From Lutjanus erythropterus (Eukaryota; Chordata; Actinopteri; Lutjaniformes; Lutjanidae): a DNA stretch of 64,000 nt. The translations under genes were made by a program, and so were the position numbers. The stretch is from contig CM034608.1 of NCBI GenBank assembly GCA_020091685.1, positions 5,363,251 to 5,427,250 of the forward strand, in the 5' to 3' direction. The notes under the pieces were generated by a model. It ran no database searches. It saw only the letters and a list, made by a program, of their open reading frames with translations, and was not told the DNA's origin. This document shows, one piece after another, positions 59,245-64,000 of the stretch (within the stretch, counting starts at the first letter, position 1; every line of letters begins with the position of its first letter).

Positions 59245-59814
59245 ACGTTGCTACAGCAGGTGCTTTCTGTCAAGTGTTCAGTTTGCACAGAGGAGAGACT
59301 GTGCAGTTTGAAGAATGTTCCACCGTGTGTGTGTGTGAGTTAAGGGTAGACCAATGTGGCTTCATTGCAGTTTGTTTACATAATCCGATGTAGTCTATAA
59401 GTGCATTGCATTGCCAAAACAAAATGAAACCGAGCTGTCGTCTTGTAATTATAACTTTGGTATTTCCTAATTAGTGATTTGACATCTCCTAAAACAGATC
59501 TCTTATAGTTATGAGACCATTTCGCATAAACATCCCCAATATTCTGTTCTTTGATGGCTCCAATCTATGATGACCTTTTGTATTTTTCTTAGTCTTTACC
59601 TAATTTTATTTCAGAAGGGAAAATGAACATTCTTTAAGGATTGTCAACTCCTCTCAACATGAATAAAAATCAATGTTAATGTTTGTAAAAAAAAAAAAAA
59701 TCAAATAAAAACATTGATCATAAACAACAAAGACAGATTTCCACTCAGTTTTGCTGTGAGTATTCTTGCTCCCCAGATTTCTGACTATTTTACTGACCTT
59801 CCCTCAAGCATCTA

Positions 59815-60215
59815 ACCTGGGAACCAGACGAATCTGCTGACCTTATGTTTTCATATTCTGGCAGATACGTCTGTTCCCCCTTCCCATTCAGACAGAATTC
59901 CACCAGCCATGGATTCAGGCCAATCACAACCGTTTATTTACAAAAGTTGATTGCTTGTAGTTCTATCGAATTGCTTCAAGGGATTTCGTTCAGCGCAACG
60001 CCTCAGGTCCCAAAATTCAGATCGAACCGCCAAACTGGGCAGTGATGATCAAACGTGGATCAAAATTCTGTTACCACAAAGCCTATTCCTCACCTACAGT
60101 GTTTTCAGAAACATATTTCAGTGTACTGTTTAGCTGTAATACGAGAAAGATTGCAACCAAGCTGCTTGAAAACGGACTGAGCACCGCTACATCACAATCT
60201 TTTTCTGCTCTCTAG
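59815..60215. repeat. Dispersed repeat, related to 19546-20010
   Basis: See 19380-20445. Shared words in the same order include GAATTCCACC/GAATCCCACC, CAAAATTCTGTTAC, CAGAAACATATTT, AGTGTACTGTTTAGCTG and ACTGAGCACC/ACTAAGCACC. This copy directly precedes the 60284-60600 repeat, so both may belong to one larger element. Confidence 0.7.
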
Positions 60216-60283
60216 TGGCTCCCTGCTGCTTTGACAAAAAAATATACAGAAATGAATAACAGTTACTTTATTAACATATTCAT

Positions 60284-60600
60284 TTTAATTTATTGTTGTA
60301 GACCTAACATGATCCTGGCATTGGCCTGATTGTAAAAATGTGTTGCCTATACACCAAAAATTAAAAAAAAGTTTAATATTTCATCAACTAAAATGTGCGT
60401 CATCCTACGTCTACAGCTCAGTGCCTTTTTCTTTAAGTTTTGCCAGTAGCTAGTCTTAAGTCTCCCCAGGCTAGCTATGGTTGCCAAATCCAAAAAAATG
60501 AAAGTCTTTGAGGAAAATAGAGAATTTAATAGTTGCAGCTCCAGAAAGATTTTTTTTTTTTGCTCTTCTTCTGATTGTAAAGGTTGCAGACTCCTGGTCT
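60284..60600. repeat. Dispersed repeat, related to 55085-55382
   Basis: See 55085-55382. This copy has an extra segment (GGCTAGCTATGGTTGCC) and a T run at 60550-60560. Confidence 0.75.
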
Positions 60601-60889
60601 ATCCAATTGCGTCCAGAGGCATTTTGGCCCGTGCCTGTTGGTGGAAACTGAAAATAAACTGAGAGGTTCCAGACTAATTCATGCTTGCAAATTAAGCTGG
60701 CGATGCCAGGTTATCTAGTACTACCTTCAGGACATTTCCCATCTATACACAGCGAATATCAGCATCTAAAGGTTATATATTCAGGAAATTTTTCCACCAC
60801 CAGGACAAACTCTAGATTTAGAGATTCCTCTTTTTCTTGTAGCAAGTAGCATTGTTTCTGCTTCATGTTACATCTCCTCCTTTCGTCTC

Positions 60890-61040
60890 CTGCTCCTCTG
60901 CAGAGGTGTTTTTTCGGACTGCGACAATAATTGAAAATGACAAACGGAAATTGCAGAAATCCGTCTAATACGGGGTGAAATATTACAATTTACGGAGTTA
61001 GTCAATTGACGGAGTTTATTCTTCTCTCACACAGACTTGT
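60890..61040. promoter_or_regulatory. Candidate conserved noncoding block
   Basis: Unique stretch with GCGACAATAATTGAAAATGACAAACGG, CGTCTAATACGGGGTGAAATATT and TTACGGAGTTAGTCAATTGACGGAG. CpG-containing and motif-dense within plain intron. Low-certainty call. Confidence 0.25.
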
Positions 61041-62639
61041 CCTTACTGTTTATAACTGCGTGACAAATCTGTGTGTGACAGCGTGTGTGAGAGGGACTGA
61101 AAGAAGGTGTGTGTGTGTCATCTCTTGACCCAGAAATTCCCTTCTTTCTTCTTCCTGTGTAATCAGCGCATTCTCACACACATTTTAAATGAACACACTT
61201 CCCACTGATCAACAACATTGCAGATGACAGCTACTCAGCACCTCCTCTTCTGTCTCTTGGTCTCTTTTTCTTATTTCAATCTGCTTTATTGGAATGACAT
61301 TAAAATAAGGGAGCTGGGAATAAAAGTTTTAAGTGTTAAACAAAATATATGAATAATTTATCATAGTATTATTTACTATACCTATAGGTTGGACATCAAG
61401 GCTCAATACTTTTTGCTACCATCGAGCAACAAAAAAAACATGAACTACAGATGTCTGATCAGGTTCTTCTGTACTTATTGTTTGAAAATGTTTTTCCTAA
61501 TTTAAATCAGGAAACTTGCATCAGAAAAGGTTGATGGAAAAGGAAAATTTCACAAGAACATCGCTTGAGGTGCTTCTTGTCTTTTTCGAAACTGTTCATG
61601 TGAAATCGACTTATGCTCTATTAATGATGTCATCCTGTTGTGCCCTCTTCTTCTGCAATTTTATAAGTTTTCCAAATGGAAAATTGGCGCCACCTACTGC
61701 TTCTTTCCATCAAACAGCTCATTAAAAACTTTAAGATAGAGGTTGGCATTTTTTTTTTGCAGATTTAGTCAAAATTCTGTAAAAATTTGCAAAACATTTG
61801 GATGAAAACACGGCTACTGATACACTGAGCTTGGCATAAAATGTACTTCTTTTCCCCAAACTAAATTATTGAAAAAGGTCCAGATATGAAGAAAGGCCTT
61901 GCTGCACACCAAAAAGAATTCCACACTCAGCATTAACTGTCCCTTTTGAATGTTTTATTAGCTTTAATACAAATGCATCACTACATTTTCCAAGTAATCC
62001 ATAATCCCAATAATCAAATCAGTTTTATTAAAGTTACTGTTTCATCTCCTGATGACTCAGGAAGCTAGAAACATTCTTCTGTGGTGCATTCAGAGAGCTC
62101 AGGCATCCAAAATGTATGTGTTTGGATGCTCCAACCTTCCTTTCTTTTGGAGGGTCCTTGAATGCATCAACAAGGAGAGTTTTCAACACACTTTTTGCTT
62201 TATCTTGTTGTGATGTGCAGATACAGAAAGAAGTGACTGTTTTTGAATACCCTATCTGCCGGTACATTCAAGGACACTCTGAAATCTATTATTTTGGGAG
62301 TTGTTGCTGGACAGCTGCTTTTTAAAAATCAAGCAAACAATATTCACTTCACACTTTTCACACAGCAACCACGCATACATCTTATTTGTTGTTTTGAACA
62401 CAACACCTCATGAATGTTTTCCATCTGTCAAAAAAAAAAATCAAATCACAGTTGTCCGAGTGTCCTTGAATGCAACTCTGACAAAAATTGGAATAAACCA
62501 AATACAAAATGTACTTACTTGCTTTTTCCAAAGCTTTCGGTCATAGTCAAACAATTGTACTCGCTCATAGTAAAATCAAAACATTTCACTGATGCTGCCA
62601 TATTGTTATTGGCTGCATGATTAGGTTTATCCAATCAGA

Positions 62640-62990
62640 TGTCTTGAACCTGAGGGACGGTGGGTAAGTGGGCGTGGCTGTGGTTCCTGGTGACTGTCTG
62701 AGCTCAAGCAGCAGTAGATCAGTTTATGTGTAATTTATTTATATTTTTCTCCCCCGTCTGTCTCCTCGTCTTCCCTCCTCATTGAACTAAATTAAGCAAG
62801 AGAGAAGGAAGGCTCGTTAAAATATAAAAGCCCTCCATTAAAAATGTACGCCACCCTCTCTGTCTCCCTCTCTGCTGCCATTTTACATTTGGGAATCCAG
62901 GCGCTGATGAAAGGCAGAGAACGGAAAGAAAAGACAGAAAGAAAAGACGAGAGGCAAACAATAAATAAGGGAGCAAACAGACGTATGGAC
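62640..62990. promoter_or_regulatory. Candidate conserved noncoding block
   Basis: Unique sequence including GTGTAATTTATTTATATTTTTC, CATTGAACTAAATTAAGC, GGCTCGTTAAAATATAAAAGCCC, CCATTAAAAATGTACGCC and GCTGCCATTTTACATTTGGG. No exon signature. Minus-strand frames of 104-112 codons (62779-63117) overlap it but show no known domain. Confidence 0.25.
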
Positions 62991-64000
62991 GAAGGCGGAG
63001 GACGCTCAGTTTGAAACACACACTCGCGCACAGGAACGCACATGCATGCAGACAAGCCAGTCGACATTTTGTGATATTTGCATGGAGCGAGAGGGGAGTT
63101 TGGCATGTGGTGGGCAAGACCTCTCTGTCAGCCAGCTGGATTAACAGACAGACAGAGGGATTGGATTTTCAAAACAACTTTATTTACACTACGGTTATGA
63201 TACAATACATGAAAAAAGTCATAGCAAATAGCGGCGGTCATGTATTTCCATTACACACAACGCTGCATTTCACCTGTTATAATCTGCTCCACAAATCAAC
63301 ACAGCTTCAGACCATGTTTTTATGAAACAGCTGCTAAATTCTCAAAAAGAGAAACTGTCCATTCTTACACACTCGACAGCTGGGCAAATCAGGCAGCTGC
63401 CCCAGACCACAAGGTGATTTTAGTAATCTAATTAATTGCACATTTGTTTGTGAATTTGCACAAATATCGAAATAAGGCAGTTTCTGTTCCAGCTGAGATT
63501 TTTCCTGTTTTGTTAAAGGGTCCTGTGTCAAATACTAGTTTAAAGGCCTTCAGTATTTTAATGTTGTTTGTTTCTCGCATGCAGTGTTCGATTTGTAAAC
63601 ATCAGAGAAAATTTTAGTGAAAAAAATTTAGATTTTGGTCAGCTTGAACAACACCCACTACTTTATTCTTGAACAGTAATTAGACCTGTATTCTAACATT
63701 CATCAGTAAGGGTTAGGGTTACCGCGCCTTAGCAGAACTGGTTTGGGGTACCTTTTTTGCGCCTTTTGGCTTCCTCCCTGTACATCTCTGATGGCAGGGA
63801 CAAACTATGAACCTAGATTTATTGTGTCATTCACCACTGTATAATACAGTTCAATCCACTCACATCTATAAAGTCTTTTTAAAATAGGGACTATGGTGTA
63901 TCAATTTCCATCATTTACTTAATTCAGTCTGACCAGAAAATAGGATTACACCTATTCCCACTAGGAATAAAAAATAAATAAATAAATGACAACAGGGAGG

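Larger units (their letters stand above)
48780..64000. other. Large tcf4 intron (at least 15.2 kb), open at window end
   Basis: From the donor GTAGGA at 48780 to the end. No coding exon with family motifs was found on either strand. Contents listed separately: degenerate repeats, several DNA elements, a Z-DNA-prone array and candidate conserved blocks. Stretches such as 51200-52250, 52600-53600, 56330-57450 and 63100-64000 show nothing recognisable. Confidence 0.7.

Noticed and set aside
62779-63117. Overlapping 104- and 112-codon minus-strand frames
   Set aside because: Leu/Ser-rich, no domain, no splice or promoter context; possibly chance within a pyrimidine-biased strand.

Overview
The window is vertebrate nuclear DNA, almost certainly from a percomorph teleost fish. 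It carries seven internal coding exons on the + strand, with clean AG/GT borders and matching phases, that encode the middle of the E-protein transcription factor TCF4 (class I bHLH; E2-2/ITF2). The remaining 98-99% is intron and intergenic-type sequence full of fish repeats: long CA/TG arrays, purine and pyrimidine tracts, and short non-autonomous DNA transposons of types common in perch-like fish. No other protein-coding gene, rRNA, tRNA, CRISPR array or prokaryotic feature is supported; nearly all long reading frames are low-complexity or repeat translations.

Layout. 1-29796 reads as one large tcf4 intron upstream of the first recognised exon. It holds a hAT-type element with a perfect 8-bp target duplication (1692-2735), a GC-rich repeated block with YY1-like and RFX-like sites (3327-3740), other small elements, and a very long microsatellite/polypurine stretch (14.2-18.6 kb). 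Further on are a second intact hAT-type element (21511-22744), a degenerate minisatellite split by other repeat DNA (23.1-25.3 kb), and a decayed Tc1-like transposase piece inside another repeat (26.2-27.1 kb). 29.06-33.65 kb is a roughly 2.2-kb tandem duplication that contains one tcf4 exon twice; the first copy has a 5-bp frameshifting deletion and looks either like a broken duplicate or an assembly artefact. Good exons follow at 32206, 34891, 36558, 42943, 43219, 47547 and 48570. After 48779 there are at least 15 kb of intron to the window end; the bHLH exon was not seen and should lie beyond it.

The seven good exons (843 nt, 281 codons, open throughout) run from the [17 protein letters not shown] segment to ANRHSLM. 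They include the conserved helix [16 protein letters not shown] of E-protein activation domain 2. The upstream exons (activation domain 1, nuclear localisation signal) and downstream exons (bHLH) are outside the window. The best candidates for something beyond ordinary annotation are the duplicated exon, the YY1/RFX block, a CNE-like block at about 44.8-45.3 kb, and a 1.15-kb minisatellite that may derive from hAT element ends. I did not find an unknown gene system here.
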